A stretch of 59,509 nt of DNA from the NCBI GenBank assembly GCA_005804965.1, contig SYOC01000111.1, positions 1-59,509 of the forward strand, given 5' to 3'. Within the stretch, counting starts at the first letter, position 1. Every line of letters begins with the position of its first letter. This DNA comes from Pseudomonadota bacterium. GTDB taxonomy: Bacteria > Desulfobacterota > Binatia > Bin18. A program made the position numbers and the translations under genes. The notes beneath the pieces are model-generated. The model worked only from the letters and a program-made list of their open reading frames with translations. It did no database searches and had not been told where the DNA came from. Of this stretch, positions 48,086 through 56,425 are shown one piece after another.

Positions 48086-49149
48086 TAGTCCTCCATCAGG
48101 TGCAGCAGTTCCCATTCGGTCTCAGAGGTGCGGCGGCCAATCGCAGCCAATTCGACACTCGTGCTCAGACCATCGAGAAACGGCTGCGTCATGTTGAGGC
48201 AAATGACGCCCCAGCGCAGGTTGCCGAAAATCTCCCAAAAATGCACGCTCGCGCGTTCCACGGGATAACCACCAGCTTCTTCGTAGGCTTGCCAGAAGGG
48301 TTCACGTGTACCTACGCCACCCACGGGCAAGGTATCGTTGCCGAAGCGCCAGGAGCGAACGCACATCCAACCGAGATCTTCTAACGGGTCGCCAATATGC
48401 GCCAATTCCCAATCGAGGATGGAGCGCAGTCCTTCGGGGCCGAACATCAAGTTGCCCATGCGATAATCACCGTGGACCAGCGTTCGTTCTTGATGCGCGG
48501 GGAGGTGCTGGCGCAGCCAACGAAACGCCAGCTCGAAGGCCGGGTGCGGTTCGCGTGCCATTGTTTGGTACATCTCTTCGTAACGGAGGATTTCTTCTTC
48601 CGCTGGAGAACGCCCGTGTTGTGGTCTAGGTAGGTCTTCCAGCTGATGTTTCTGAATCGACACGCTATGAATACGCGCGAGTCTGGTGCCCATCTGTTGG
48701 GTCATGACCTCACGCGCCTCCGCGTACGCAGGGTCGCGAAAAAGCCTGCGCGGGATCGTCTCTCCTTCGATGCGTTCCATGATGAAGAAGGGCACGCCGA
48801 GCCGATCATCGCCGAGAAAGTAAGGCTTGGGAACGAGTACTTTTTCTTGATGCGCGGCAGCAATGACGCGGAACTCCAAGCTGCGCTCCATGACCGCCTG
48901 CGGACCACCAGGAGGATCGCAGCGGAGAATCAACGGCAGTGTCTCGACTTGCCCGTCGGTCTTCTCCAGCACAGCATCAAACGACCACGTCTGCCGTGAC
49001 GCGCCTCCGGTCAGGAGGTGAAGAGCAATGACGCTGACCTTGCGCACCTGGTCCTGCGGCGAGTTGCGAACAGCCTGAGTTAGAAAATCCGCCAGCAGCG
49101 GGGCTAAAGAATCCGCAGAAAAGGGAGTCGGGGTAGTGGTGGTACTCAT
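48085..49149 (-). CDS. APH-family phosphotransferase (ACAD10-like)
   Basis: 354-residue kinase-fold protein of the aminoglycoside phosphotransferase superfamily, like the kinase domain of mammalian ACAD10. The catalytic loop is TLVHGDYRMGNLMFGPEGLRSILDWELAHIGDPLEDLGWMCVRSWRFG, with the catalytic Asp in HGDYRMGN and the metal-binding Asp in LDWE. The N-lobe includes FDAVLEKTDGQVETLPLILRCDPPGG. Proteins of this kind are thought to phosphorylate hydroxyacyl-CoA compounds in some degradation routes. It is coupled to a DUF6285 gene downstream and follows the amidohydrolase gene on the same strand after 63 bases. Confidence 0.87.
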   Translation of the reverse strand: MSTTTTPTPFSADSLAPLLADFLTQAVRNSPQDQVRKVSVIALHLLTGGASRQTWSFDAVLEKTDGQVETLPLILRCDPPGGPQAVMERSLEFRVIAAAHQEKVLVPKPYFLGDDRLGVPFFIMERIEGETIPRRLFRDPAYAEAREVMTQQMGTRLARIHSVSIQKHQLEDLPRPQHGRSPAEEEILRYEEMYQTMAREPHPAFELAFRWLRQHLPAHQERTLVHGDYRMGNLMFGPEGLRSILDWELAHIGDPLEDLGWMCVRSWRFGNDTLPVGGVGTREPFWQAYEEAGGYPVERASVHFWEIFGNLRWGVICLNMTQPFLDGLSTSVELAAIGRRTSETEWELLHLMED

Positions 49150-49212
49150 CAGGGCATCACACTCGGGAGGGGCACGGCTCCTGAGCTTGTCGAAAGGCGT
49201 GCCCCGGAGAAC

Positions 49213-50361
49213 TTAATTCTGCATAGGGAAGCCGTACAGCTTGGCGGCGTTTTCGTAGACGATTTTCCGCCGCGTGGCTGCCGGCAAATGCGCGACTTGC
49301 TTGGAGAGAAATTCTTGCGAGTCTGGCCACACACCGTCTGGATGCGGGAAATCTGACCCCCACATCACGTTGTTCACACCGACGCGTTCAATCTGATCGA
49401 TGCCAGACTGGTCCTGCTGATAGGTGGCGTACATCTGGCGATACCAGTAGTCGCTGGGCTTCATCTTCAGTTCGAGATCTTTGAACTGATCTTCCCACTC
49501 GTAGTCGAGGCGTTCGAGCACGTAGGGAATCCAGCCGATGCCGGCTTCACCAATGACGATTTTGAGATTAGGCAAGCGTTCGAGTGCGCCGCTGTAAATA
49601 ATCGCGGCCATCGCTTCTACCATCGACATCTGGAACCCGGCAAGCAGCGTGGCTAGCCACATGCGCCGCGAGCGGTGGTCGGATAGCCACGTCATGTCTT
49701 GCTTTGGTCCTAACGTGTGGAAATGCATGGGAATGCCACACTCGTGTGCCGCCTCCCACAACGGGTTCCAGTCGTTATGCCACAGCGGCATCATGCCGGG
49801 AGAGATGGGAATCTCCGCCCCGCGAATACCCATCTTGGCGCAGCGGCGTAGCTCGGCTCCAGCTTTGGCCGGAGAAAACGTCGGCAGGCAGGCAATCGTG
49901 GCCAGTCGCTCTGGGCAGGCTCTGCTGAAGTCGGCGGCGAAGTCGTTGTAGATATGGACCACGGTTTCGACAATTTCTGGATCTTGCAGGCGAAATGCCG
50001 CACCGAGAATACCGTAGAGGACTTCGGCGACCACGCCATCGCGGTCTTGATCGAGCAAGCGATATTTCGGGTCGGAGGTGCGGAAGATGCCACGCTTGTA
50101 ATCCTCGTACAGCCCTTCCGACGCCATGCGGTCCGAGCGGTAAATTTGTCCGGGGACGTACGGTCGCCCTGCTGAGCCCATGCCACCAGCGAGGCCGAGC
50201 GTGGCACCATTGTGCGCCACCCACATGCGTCCCTCGGGGGCGTCCACCACTTTCGGCATTTTATCTTTGAGCGCCGCCGGGGCATGCTCAGTAAACAGCG
50301 TCGGTGGCAACCAGGGGAGATCGATATGACCATCGGCTGAGATGACGGGATGATTGAACAT
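49213..50361 (-). CDS. Amidohydrolase-family metalloenzyme (COG2159 type)
   Basis: 382-residue TIM-barrel enzyme of the amidohydrolase-2 family. The first metal motif is SADGHIDLPW near the N-terminus. The later motifs are IPMHFHTLG, VIGEAGIGWIPYVLERLDYEWE and VMWGSDFPHPDGVWP with the active-site Asp. The group contains decarboxylases such as ACMSD and gamma-resorcylate decarboxylase and several hydrolases of aromatic ring-fission products. A GGAGGG site precedes the ATG. It is divergent from the alpha/beta hydrolase, which together with the LLM genes suggests a degradation locus. Which bond it acts on is not known. Confidence 0.88.
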   Translation of the reverse strand: MFNHPVISADGHIDLPWLPPTLFTEHAPAALKDKMPKVVDAPEGRMWVAHNGATLGLAGGMGSAGRPYVPGQIYRSDRMASEGLYEDYKRGIFRTSDPKYRLLDQDRDGVVAEVLYGILGAAFRLQDPEIVETVVHIYNDFAADFSRACPERLATIACLPTFSPAKAGAELRRCAKMGIRGAEIPISPGMMPLWHNDWNPLWEAAHECGIPMHFHTLGPKQDMTWLSDHRSRRMWLATLLAGFQMSMVEAMAAIIYSGALERLPNLKIVIGEAGIGWIPYVLERLDYEWEDQFKDLELKMKPSDYWYRQMYATYQQDQSGIDQIERVGVNNVMWGSDFPHPDGVWPDSQEFLSKQVAHLPAATRRKIVYENAAKLYGFPMQN

Positions 50362-50550
50362 AGACTTTCCCTCCGTTGTGTTCAGATGTCATGACACCGC
50401 TTCGTTCTTTAGCAGAAAGCCCCTATCTCGGGAAAGCGGCAAGGCAGACAATCCTACCGGTGTCACCTGTCGCCGTTGCCGCCGCTGATGAGACACGCCA
50501 TAATGCAGCCAACCTGTTCCCCCACCAGCAAAAAGGAAGGAGCAACGAGC

Positions 50551-51330
50551 GTGGCGCACACATGGAGCGAAGGCGTGACCGAAGTGGCCGGAGGGAAAAT
50601 CCATTTCCTGACCAGCGGTGCCGGTGCACCAGTGCTGGTGCTGCATCGTGACGTGGGTAATCCCGGCTGGCTGCCGTTCTACGAACAATTGGCACAACAC
50701 TACACCGTGTACGTCCCCTCTCATCCCGGCTTCGACAAATCGGACCGCCCGGAGTGGATGCGCAACGTACGTGATTTGGCAGTGCTGTATCAATGGCTGC
50801 TGAAAGACATGAAGCTGCGCCCACTTTCCATCGTAGGCTTGGGGTTTGGTGGGTGGATTGCGGCGGAAATGGCGACCATGGATCACCATCAGCTTCGCAA
50901 GCTGGTGCTGGTGAGCGCTATGGGTATGAAGCCAACCCGAGGTGAGATCCTCGATCAATTTCTCTTGTATACGACGGATTACATCCGCACGGGCTTTCAC
51001 GACCCCAGCCACATGGATGCGCTGTACGGCAAAGAGCCCGAGGTCGATCAGCTCGTCGCCTGGGAGATTAACCGCGAGATGACCACACGCATCGCCTGGA
51101 AGCCCTACATGTTCAACGCGGCATTTCCGACCTTGCTGAAAAGCGTGGACACGCCGACCTTGCTCGTCTGGGGCAAGGAAGACCGGATTACGCCAGTCAA
51201 TTGTGGCGAACGCTATATGCAAGCCTTGCCACACGCCGAGCTGGCCACGCTGAATGCTTGCGGGCATTTTGTCGAGGTGGAGAAAGCCAACGAGCTAACG
51301 CAGTTGGTGGTGGAGTTTCTGGGAAAGTAG
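50551..51330 (+). CDS. Alpha/beta hydrolase-fold protein without the nucleophile
   Basis: 259 residues from the GTG at 50551, after AAGGAAGGAGC. The fold is seen in APVLVLHRDVGNPGWLPFYEQLAQHYTVYVPSHPGFDKSDRP, the strand-5 turn SIVGLGFGGWIAAEMA, TLLVWGKEDRITP with the acid Asp, and NACGHFVEVEKANEL with the His. The normal G-x-S-x-G elbow reads G-L-G-F-G, so Gly98 occupies the nucleophile position. The protein may use another residue, act as a non-hydrolytic or binding member, or have a water-mediated reaction. It is followed by an LLM oxidoreductase on the same strand. Confidence 0.83.
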   Translation: MAHTWSEGVTEVAGGKIHFLTSGAGAPVLVLHRDVGNPGWLPFYEQLAQHYTVYVPSHPGFDKSDRPEWMRNVRDLAVLYQWLLKDMKLRPLSIVGLGFGGWIAAEMATMDHHQLRKLVLVSAMGMKPTRGEILDQFLLYTTDYIRTGFHDPSHMDALYGKEPEVDQLVAWEINREMTTRIAWKPYMFNAAFPTLLKSVDTPTLLVWGKEDRITPVNCGERYMQALPHAELATLNACGHFVEVEKANELTQLVVEFLGK

Positions 51331-51443
51331 GGAGGAATGAGTTTTTAGTGAGTAGTGGGTGGTTGTTAGTAATGAGTAAATAATTGTTAGTGAACAAGTT
51401 GCTTGCCTACTGAAATCCGACAACTAATAACTCAGGAGCTGTT
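51331..51443. other. A/T- and TTAGTG-rich spacer
   Basis: The 113 bases between the hydrolase and LLM genes contain repeated GTTAGT/GAGTAG/TAGTGA words and a CAACTAATAACTC copy reading the other way. It looks like a degenerate simple-sequence region. The AGGAGC ribosome site of the next gene is at its end. Confidence 0.5.
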
Positions 51444-52679
51444 ATGCATTTGATGTATTTCACCGAACAGCCGATGTCTGCGTACCCGCAAGAGGAAGGA
51501 GAAAAGTTCGGCTACACGGCGCTGCTCTTTCCCAACACCTTTTTTGACCGGCAAGCTGCCAGCCGCCTCTACAACGAACGGCTGGAGGAGTACGTCTATG
51601 CCGAAGAGTGCGGCGTTGATGGCATCATGTTGAACGAGCATCATAACGCGCCCTTCTGCATGCAGGCTAAGGTCAATGTCTTCGCGTCGCTTCTAGCGGG
51701 GATGACCAAGCGCGTGAAAATCGTTTTGCTCGGCAATCCGCTGCCGATCTCCGACAATCCCGTGCGGCTTGCCGAAGAATTGGCCATGATCGACTTGATC
51801 TCCAAGGGCCGATTGGTGTCAGGATTCGTCCGTGGCGGTGGCGTGGAGTCGTTGGCTACCAATGCTAACCCGGCGTTCAATCGCGAGCGTTTCAACGAAG
51901 CCCATGACCTCATCATTAAGACGTGGACTCAACCTGGGCCGTTCCGTTGGGAAGGAGAGCATTATCAACTGCGGGTGGTGAACCCTTGGGTATTGCCATT
52001 GCAACAGCCGCATCCGCGCGTGTGGATTCCTGGTGTCGTCAGCCGCGAAACGATCATCTGGGCGGCAGAGCACGGCTATCCGTACATCATTCTCAACGCG
52101 CCGATTCAAGAATGCCAAAAGATCTGGCAGCTCTACGACGAGACTGCCGCCGGCGTGGGTTTTACTGCCGGTCCGGAACATCGCGGGTATTTGATCCGCT
52201 GTCATGTGGCCGAGACCGAGGAGAAGGCCGTCGAGAATGCCAAACAGTTTATGTGGATGCAGGGCGAGTTCACCGGGCTGACGCATCCACTGTGGGCATC
52301 GCCGGCTGGTTATCTCGGCGCATGGGCACGTAAACCACTGGCCGAGTTTCGCGTTGGTCGCCGCAAACAAAGTATGCCGCCGTTCGAGAAACAGCTCCAA
52401 TCCATGGCGCTTATTGCCGGTACCCCCAAGCAAGTGATCGAGAAGCTACGCGTCATCGTCGAAGAAACACGACCGTCGATTCTGGCGCTGTGGGGCAACG
52501 ACGGCAATGTCTCTCATCACGATTCGATGTCGTGCATTCGCTTGTTAGGTCAAGAAGTCATGCCGGCGATTCGTGAGATTGGCGATAAACTCGGCCTCAA
52601 CAGTCCTTTCGAGGCTAACTCGGCAGTGAGCCTCGCGCACATGCAAAAAGGTGAGTCCACGGCGGTAGCCGCGTTGTAG
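51444..52679 (+). CDS. Luciferase-like (LLM) flavin oxidoreductase
   Basis: 411-residue bacterial-luciferase-like monooxygenase, starting at the ATG after AGGAGC. The family blocks are YAEECGVDGIMLNEHHNAPFCMQAKVNVFASLLAGMTKRVKIVLLGNPLPISDNPVRLAEELAMIDLISKGRLVSGFVRGGGVE, then VNPWVLPLQQPHPRVWIPGVVSRETIIWAAEHGYPY. It is close to the LLM proteins that are taken to be FMNH2-dependent oxygenases of degradation gene clusters, longer than the F420 group. There is no signal peptide. The next gene is an NTF2-like protein. A role in opening or oxidising a hydrophobic substrate fits but is not proven. Confidence 0.9.
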   Translation: MHLMYFTEQPMSAYPQEEGEKFGYTALLFPNTFFDRQAASRLYNERLEEYVYAEECGVDGIMLNEHHNAPFCMQAKVNVFASLLAGMTKRVKIVLLGNPLPISDNPVRLAEELAMIDLISKGRLVSGFVRGGGVESLATNANPAFNRERFNEAHDLIIKTWTQPGPFRWEGEHYQLRVVNPWVLPLQQPHPRVWIPGVVSRETIIWAAEHGYPYIILNAPIQECQKIWQLYDETAAGVGFTAGPEHRGYLIRCHVAETEEKAVENAKQFMWMQGEFTGLTHPLWASPAGYLGAWARKPLAEFRVGRRKQSMPPFEKQLQSMALIAGTPKQVIEKLRVIVEETRPSILALWGNDGNVSHHDSMSCIRLLGQEVMPAIREIGDKLGLNSPFEANSAVSLAHMQKGESTAVAAL

Positions 52680-52749
52680 TGATGATCGGAGTACACAAGC
52701 CGTACCCGGCTGGTTCTTTAGTAATCGTTTCTATAAGGAGGGTTTCATC

Positions 52750-53148
52750 ATGGGTGCTAGCGAGAATAAAAAACTCATTCAGGAGGCGTTTGCCGCTTGG
52801 GGTCGCGGCGACGGCGGTGCTTTCTTCGGCATCTTGGACGACAACGTACGCTGGACGGTGATTGGCACCTGTCCAGTCTCACGGACGTATAACAGCAAAC
52901 AGGAATTCTTCGAGGGCGCGACCAAACCCTTGAGTGCGAAGCTGGCCGGGCCGATTCAACCTACGGTTCGCAACATCATCGCTGAGGGCGACAACATCGT
53001 GTTGCAGTGGGAAGGCAAAGCCACGACCAAGTCGGGCAAACCCTACAACAACAGCTACTGCTGGGTCATGCGCATCGCCGACGGCAAGGTGAAAGAAGGC
53101 ACAGCCTATATCGACACCGAGTTGGTATCGGAGCTGTGGAAAGGGTGA
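52750..53148 (+). CDS. NTF2-like (SnoaL-type) protein
   Basis: 132-residue cone-shaped alpha+beta barrel protein of the NTF2-like superfamily. It reads NKKLIQEAFAAWGRGDGGAFFGILDDNVRWTVIGTCPVSRTYNSKQEFFEGATKPLSAKLAGPI, then NIVLQWEGKATTKSGKPYNNSYCWVMRIADGKVKEGTAYIDTELVSELW. Such proteins serve as isomerases, epoxide hydrolases, or lactone/ester-cyclase-like enzymes. An AAGGAGGG site precedes the ATG. It sits between an LLM and a TrxB-like gene on the same strand. Confidence 0.83.
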   Translation: MGASENKKLIQEAFAAWGRGDGGAFFGILDDNVRWTVIGTCPVSRTYNSKQEFFEGATKPLSAKLAGPIQPTVRNIIAEGDNIVLQWEGKATTKSGKPYNNSYCWVMRIADGKVKEGTAYIDTELVSELWKG

Positions 53149-53230
53149 ATCGTAGGGGCGCGGTCTTTGCGCCTCGCCCGGGAAGCCTATTTTCTTCCAA
53201 TTCTTTTTCCCGTGAGGGGAAGCAATCCTT

Positions 53231-54163
53231 ATGGCAGATATTTACGACATTGTTGTGATTGGTGGTGGTGCGGCAGGATTTACTGCTGGCATGTATGGGG
53301 CGCGGGATCGGCGACACACGCTGCTGATCGAGAAATTCGCAGCCGGCGGGCAGGTGCTCAACTGCGAGCACATCGAAAACTACCCCGGGTTTCCCGACGG
53401 CGTGGCCGGGTACTCGTTTGGTCCGATGCTGCAACAACAAGCCATGAACATGGGCTTGGAGATGAAAATGGCGGAAGTCCAGTCACTCCAACTGGATGGT
53501 ACGCTCAAGGTCCTTCAAACAGATGATGGCGAAGTGCGTGCGAAAACGCTGATTGTGGCGACCGGATCGAGTTTCACCACGCTGAACATCCCGGGCGAAG
53601 AGGAATTTCTCGGCAACGGCGTATCGCATTGCGCCTCGTGCGACGGCGCTTTTTTCATGGATCAGCCGGTGGCTGTCATTGGCGGGGGCGACGCCGCACT
53701 CGATGAAGGCTTGCATCTCACCCAATACGCCTCACACGTCACCATCCTTCATCGTCGCGAGGAGCTGCGTGCGTGTCAGCTTCTACAAGAACGCGCCCAC
53801 TCCACCGAAAAAATCTCCTTCCGCTGGAACACTGTTGTCCGCGCCATTGAAGGCGAAGGCACCGTGCAACATATCCAGATCGAAGATGTGAAAACCGGCG
53901 AACGGTCGCAACTCGAGGTTTCCGGAGTCTTCCCATTCCTTGGCCTCACGCCGAACACGCAATTTCTCAACGGCCTCGTGCCGCTCGACGAACGCGGGCA
54001 GATTCTCGTGGACCTGTGCATGCGCACGGCGACGCCGGGGATACTAGCGGCTGGAGATGCACGGCACGCCTCCGTGCGTCAGCTCGCCTCCTCCGCTGGT
54101 GACGGAGCCACAGCAGCACTCACCGCCATTCGGTATTTGCAGACGAATCAATGGGAGGGGTGA
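53231..54163 (+). CDS. trxB: Thioredoxin-reductase-like flavoprotein
   Basis: 310-residue FAD/NAD(P)H disulfide reductase of the thioredoxin reductase type. FAD binding is in IVVIGGGAAGFTAGMYGARDRRHTLLIEK, the redox pair is CASCDGAFF, the NADPH motif is VAVIGGGDAALDEGLHLTQYASHVTILHRREELR, and ILAAGDARHASVRQLASSAGDGATAALTA closes it. Length and all motifs fit a functional TrxR. No thioredoxin gene is adjacent. It could be the housekeeping TrxR or a paralogue supplying electrons to the neighbouring oxidoreductases. It converges on two small membrane genes. Confidence 0.92.
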   Translation: MADIYDIVVIGGGAAGFTAGMYGARDRRHTLLIEKFAAGGQVLNCEHIENYPGFPDGVAGYSFGPMLQQQAMNMGLEMKMAEVQSLQLDGTLKVLQTDDGEVRAKTLIVATGSSFTTLNIPGEEEFLGNGVSHCASCDGAFFMDQPVAVIGGGDAALDEGLHLTQYASHVTILHRREELRACQLLQERAHSTEKISFRWNTVVRAIEGEGTVQHIQIEDVKTGERSQLEVSGVFPFLGLTPNTQFLNGLVPLDERGQILVDLCMRTATPGILAAGDARHASVRQLASSAGDGATAALTAIRYLQTNQWEG

Positions 54164-54191
54164 GTGGATGATCGTCGGTAGCTGGTCGGGT

Positions 54192-54290
54192 TCAGTGTTT
54201 TCCTTCCTTTGGGTAACGAGTCGCGTCGATCGCGATCCAAAGAAATACTAAAGAGACAACGCCTAACAAAATAGCAACGAAAGTTTCCAT
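54192..54290 (-). CDS. 32-residue single-span membrane protein
   Basis: This frame is below the ORF-track cut-off. It starts at an ATG 2 bases after the stop of the gene ending at 54293, with GGGAG in the overlapping upstream text, and ends at TGA. The peptide has one strong transmembrane helix (FVAILLGVVSLVFLWIAI) followed by a charged tail (DATRYPKEGKH). Tight coupling to another small membrane protein (next entry) argues that it is real. Such pairs often are subunits or regulators of larger membrane complexes. Function unknown. Confidence 0.55.
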   Translation of the reverse strand: METFVAILLGVVSLVFLWIAIDATRYPKEGKH

Positions 54291-54292
54291 AT

Positions 54293-54520
54293 CTATAACT
54301 CCCGTAAGCTTTGGATTTGCCGCTTAATGCGGCGATGCGTGAGGACAATCCCTACCGTGAACCATACGGCAGCAAAACCTCCCCCGAGCACCAGACGCGA
54401 ATCTGCACTTGCGACGTTGGAGAGCAGCCACGTGAACAGACTGATATTGGTAACGACCAAAATTCCAAGCCAAAACTTGAGGTAAGCGATCTGCTCCTTG
54501 GCTACATCAAGCTCTGACAT
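54293..54520 (-). CDS. Small two-span membrane protein
   Basis: 75 residues from the ATG at 54520, preceded by TGGAGGA. It begins SELDVAKEQIAYLKFWLGILVVTNISLFTWLL, then LVLGGGFAAVWFTVGIVLTHRRIKRQIQSL: two hydrophobic segments with a basic cytoplasmic tail. It is similar in size and shape to many uncharacterised membrane proteins of environmental bacteria. The following 32-residue gene is 2 bases downstream. No partner of known function is adjacent. Confidence 0.68.
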   Translation of the reverse strand: MSELDVAKEQIAYLKFWLGILVVTNISLFTWLLSNVASADSRLVLGGGFAAVWFTVGIVLTHRRIKRQIQSLREL

Positions 54521-54771
54521 GAATCCTCCAGACGGGCTTTCTGCCAAGTGTACACCAGATGGAGGCAAAAAACTTCAAACCTTAGAGTTCCGCACCTTAG
54601 AGAAAGCTCAGGTCTAAGGCGTGGATAAAGACCGCCGACCGCTTCATGTGAGTTGTGGACCAGAGCGGAAGCAGGAAATTGTCGTCATGAAAACTGGCGC
54701 AGGAGGTCGTCTACTCCCGACGGTGGTCACGAGCGAAGCGTTTTTGGCTTGGCCACTGGGAGGATAAAGTC
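54521..54771. other. Intergenic stretch with no recognisable gene
   Basis: About 250 bases between the small membrane gene and the end of the LysR gene. No RNA, coding or repeat feature stands out; one plus-strand ORF at 54653 overlaps the LysR gene end and has no support. Confidence 0.5.
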
Positions 54772-55701
54772 CTACGCCGTGGCTTGCAATGAGCGGTCTG
54801 GGTCGTTTGTCAGGAGACGAGACGGCTTTCCTTTGAGAAAGTCGATGAACTCTTGCGCTGCCGGCGTGAAGCGCCGTCCGCGCTTGGAAATGATGGCCAG
54901 TGGTCGCATCAAGACTTCGTCGGCAAACTGAATCGCTTTGAGCGTCTCGTTTTTGACTTCTTGCACGATGGAGGGTTCGGGTACGATGGAGATGCCAGAC
55001 CCAATCTCGACGACGCGCTTGATAGTTTCGATGTTGTCAACTTCCATCATATATTGGACTTTGATACCGTGCTGGCGAAAGGTGCGGTCCAACGCCCGCC
55101 GCGTCGCGACATCGCGCTCGAAGCCGACAAATTTTTCTCCTTGCAGTTTCTTGATAGGAATGCGTTGAAGTTGAGCAAAGGGATGTTGCGGAGAACAGAT
55201 CAAGACGAGGCGGTCTTCGCGAAACGGCGTCGCGAGAATTTGTGGACGCTTGCCGGGATAAGCGACAATGCCGAGGTCCACGTCGCTGCGGCTGACCTCT
55301 TCGTAAATTTTGTTGGCGCGTGTGTACTCTAAATGCACGGTGACATCAGGAAACGCTTGCAGGTAGCGCTTCAGTGGCGCGGACAATTCGTACAGCCCCA
55401 CGCTGTAGACGGTCGCGACCCGGACTGTCCCCGTCACCGAACGCGATAACGTCTGGAGTGAATCTTCGATTTCTTTGTAGCGCTGGACGATTTCTTTGCC
55501 AGCTTGGTACAGGACTTGTCCAGCCTGCGTGAGGCGGATGTGCCCCTTTGACCGTTCGACAAGTTCACGGCCATAGCGGTCCTCCAAGCTGCGGATTTGT
55601 TGGCTGACCGCCGATTGGGTGATGAAATTCTTTGACGCCGCGAGGGAAAAGCTCCCTGTTTCCGCGAGGTCACAAAAGACTTTAAGCGTCTCAATATGCA
55701 T
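54772..55701 (-). CDS. LysR-family transcriptional regulator
   Basis: 309-residue LTTR. The N-terminal winged HTH is MHIETLKVFCDLAETGSFSLAASKNFITQSAVSQQIRSLEDRYGRELVER. The linker helix contains LTQAGQVLYQAGKEIVQRYKEIEDSLQ, and the effector-binding half begins GTVRVATVYSVGLYELSAPLKRYLQAFPDVTVHLEYTRANKIYEEV. It resembles the CysB/CbbR/YwfK-like LTTRs that respond to metabolites. The target is unknown. It is divergent from the gene at 55815, with a short A/T-rich region between that may be its operator. The ATG has no obvious ribosome site, and a leaderless or weakly translated start is possible. Confidence 0.9.
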   Translation of the reverse strand: MHIETLKVFCDLAETGSFSLAASKNFITQSAVSQQIRSLEDRYGRELVERSKGHIRLTQAGQVLYQAGKEIVQRYKEIEDSLQTLSRSVTGTVRVATVYSVGLYELSAPLKRYLQAFPDVTVHLEYTRANKIYEEVSRSDVDLGIVAYPGKRPQILATPFREDRLVLICSPQHPFAQLQRIPIKKLQGEKFVGFERDVATRRALDRTFRQHGIKVQYMMEVDNIETIKRVVEIGSGISIVPEPSIVQEVKNETLKAIQFADEVLMRPLAIISKRGRRFTPAAQEFIDFLKGKPSRLLTNDPDRSLQATA

Positions 55702-55814
55702 ATTTACTAATAATATAATGAAGCATTTTTTTCTTTACTTGTAGCGGATCTTTCGCTATCCTGCCACCTCAATCCACAACACGCTAGTCCGAATGTCGTT
55801 AGAGGAGAGTTGCC
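55702..55814. promoter_or_regulatory. A/T-rich divergent promoter region of the LysR gene
   Basis: The 113 bases between two divergent genes are A/T-rich near the LysR start, with an imperfect dyad ATGCATATTTACTAATAATATAATGAAGCAT. Palindromes with a T-N11-A core are the usual LysR sites, and the TATAAT word suits a -10 box. This is an expectation for LTTR genes, not a demonstrated site. Confidence 0.45.
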
Positions 55815-56195
55815 ATGTTCGAGCCCGACACCCTCTTGCCCGAGCAGTTTTTTACCTTGATGGGAAGACGCCCGCTGCAAGGTGAAAAACGTTTGCTCTT
55901 GGCTATGCTAGAGGATGCCGTTCATTGTTTCCAGACCTACCTGCCAGCACGCAAGCCCCATGAACGCCGTCTCTTTCAGGAAGCCGAGGAATGGATCGAT
56001 TCCGCTGATGCCCATTGGTATTTCTCGTTCGAGAATATCTGCGACATTTTGGGCATCCACCCTGGACGTCTGCGCACGGCTCTGAAGCAATGGAAGGAAA
56101 AGCAGACGCTCTTGCTTCTTCATCAGGTGCAAAACGGTGGGCCGCTCGTGAACGTTGTGGCAGAGCGTAAAGATTTCTCCCGCGTTCAAGCGTGA
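55815..56195 (+). CDS. Conserved-looking protein with HTH-like segment
   Basis: 126 residues; a GAGGAGAG site precedes the ATG. It is mostly helical: FTLMGRRPLQGEKRLLLAMLEDAVHCFQTYLPARKPHERRLFQEAEEWIDSADAHWYFSFENICDILGIHPGRLRTALKQWKEK. The last part (FSFENICDILGIHPGRLRTALKQW) has the spacing of a helix-turn-helix. Similar short proteins occur in delta-proteobacterial genomes, with the EAEEWI / FSFENICDVLG text recurring. It may be a regulator, but its function is unknown. It is divergently placed to the LysR gene and upstream of the HPF-like gene. Confidence 0.7.
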   Translation: MFEPDTLLPEQFFTLMGRRPLQGEKRLLLAMLEDAVHCFQTYLPARKPHERRLFQEAEEWIDSADAHWYFSFENICDILGIHPGRLRTALKQWKEKQTLLLLHQVQNGGPLVNVVAERKDFSRVQA

Positions 56196-56425
56196 CCCCT
56201 TCGCTGACCGTTTCCCCTGTCGCTCAAGTCTAGCGGCGGGGACAGCCCTCTTGCTCTTGCGGGTTCCTCTCTTGCTTCCCTCCGCGCCTCTCGTCTGTCC
56301 ATTTTCTTCGCTGTTTTCGCTTGTTTTCGCCTAGAGGACTCGTGTAGATTGACCCTACGCGTAGCACTCGCTTTGGGAGCGACTGACGGACGGATAGCCA
56401 ACATCGACACTCATGAGGAGGGACT

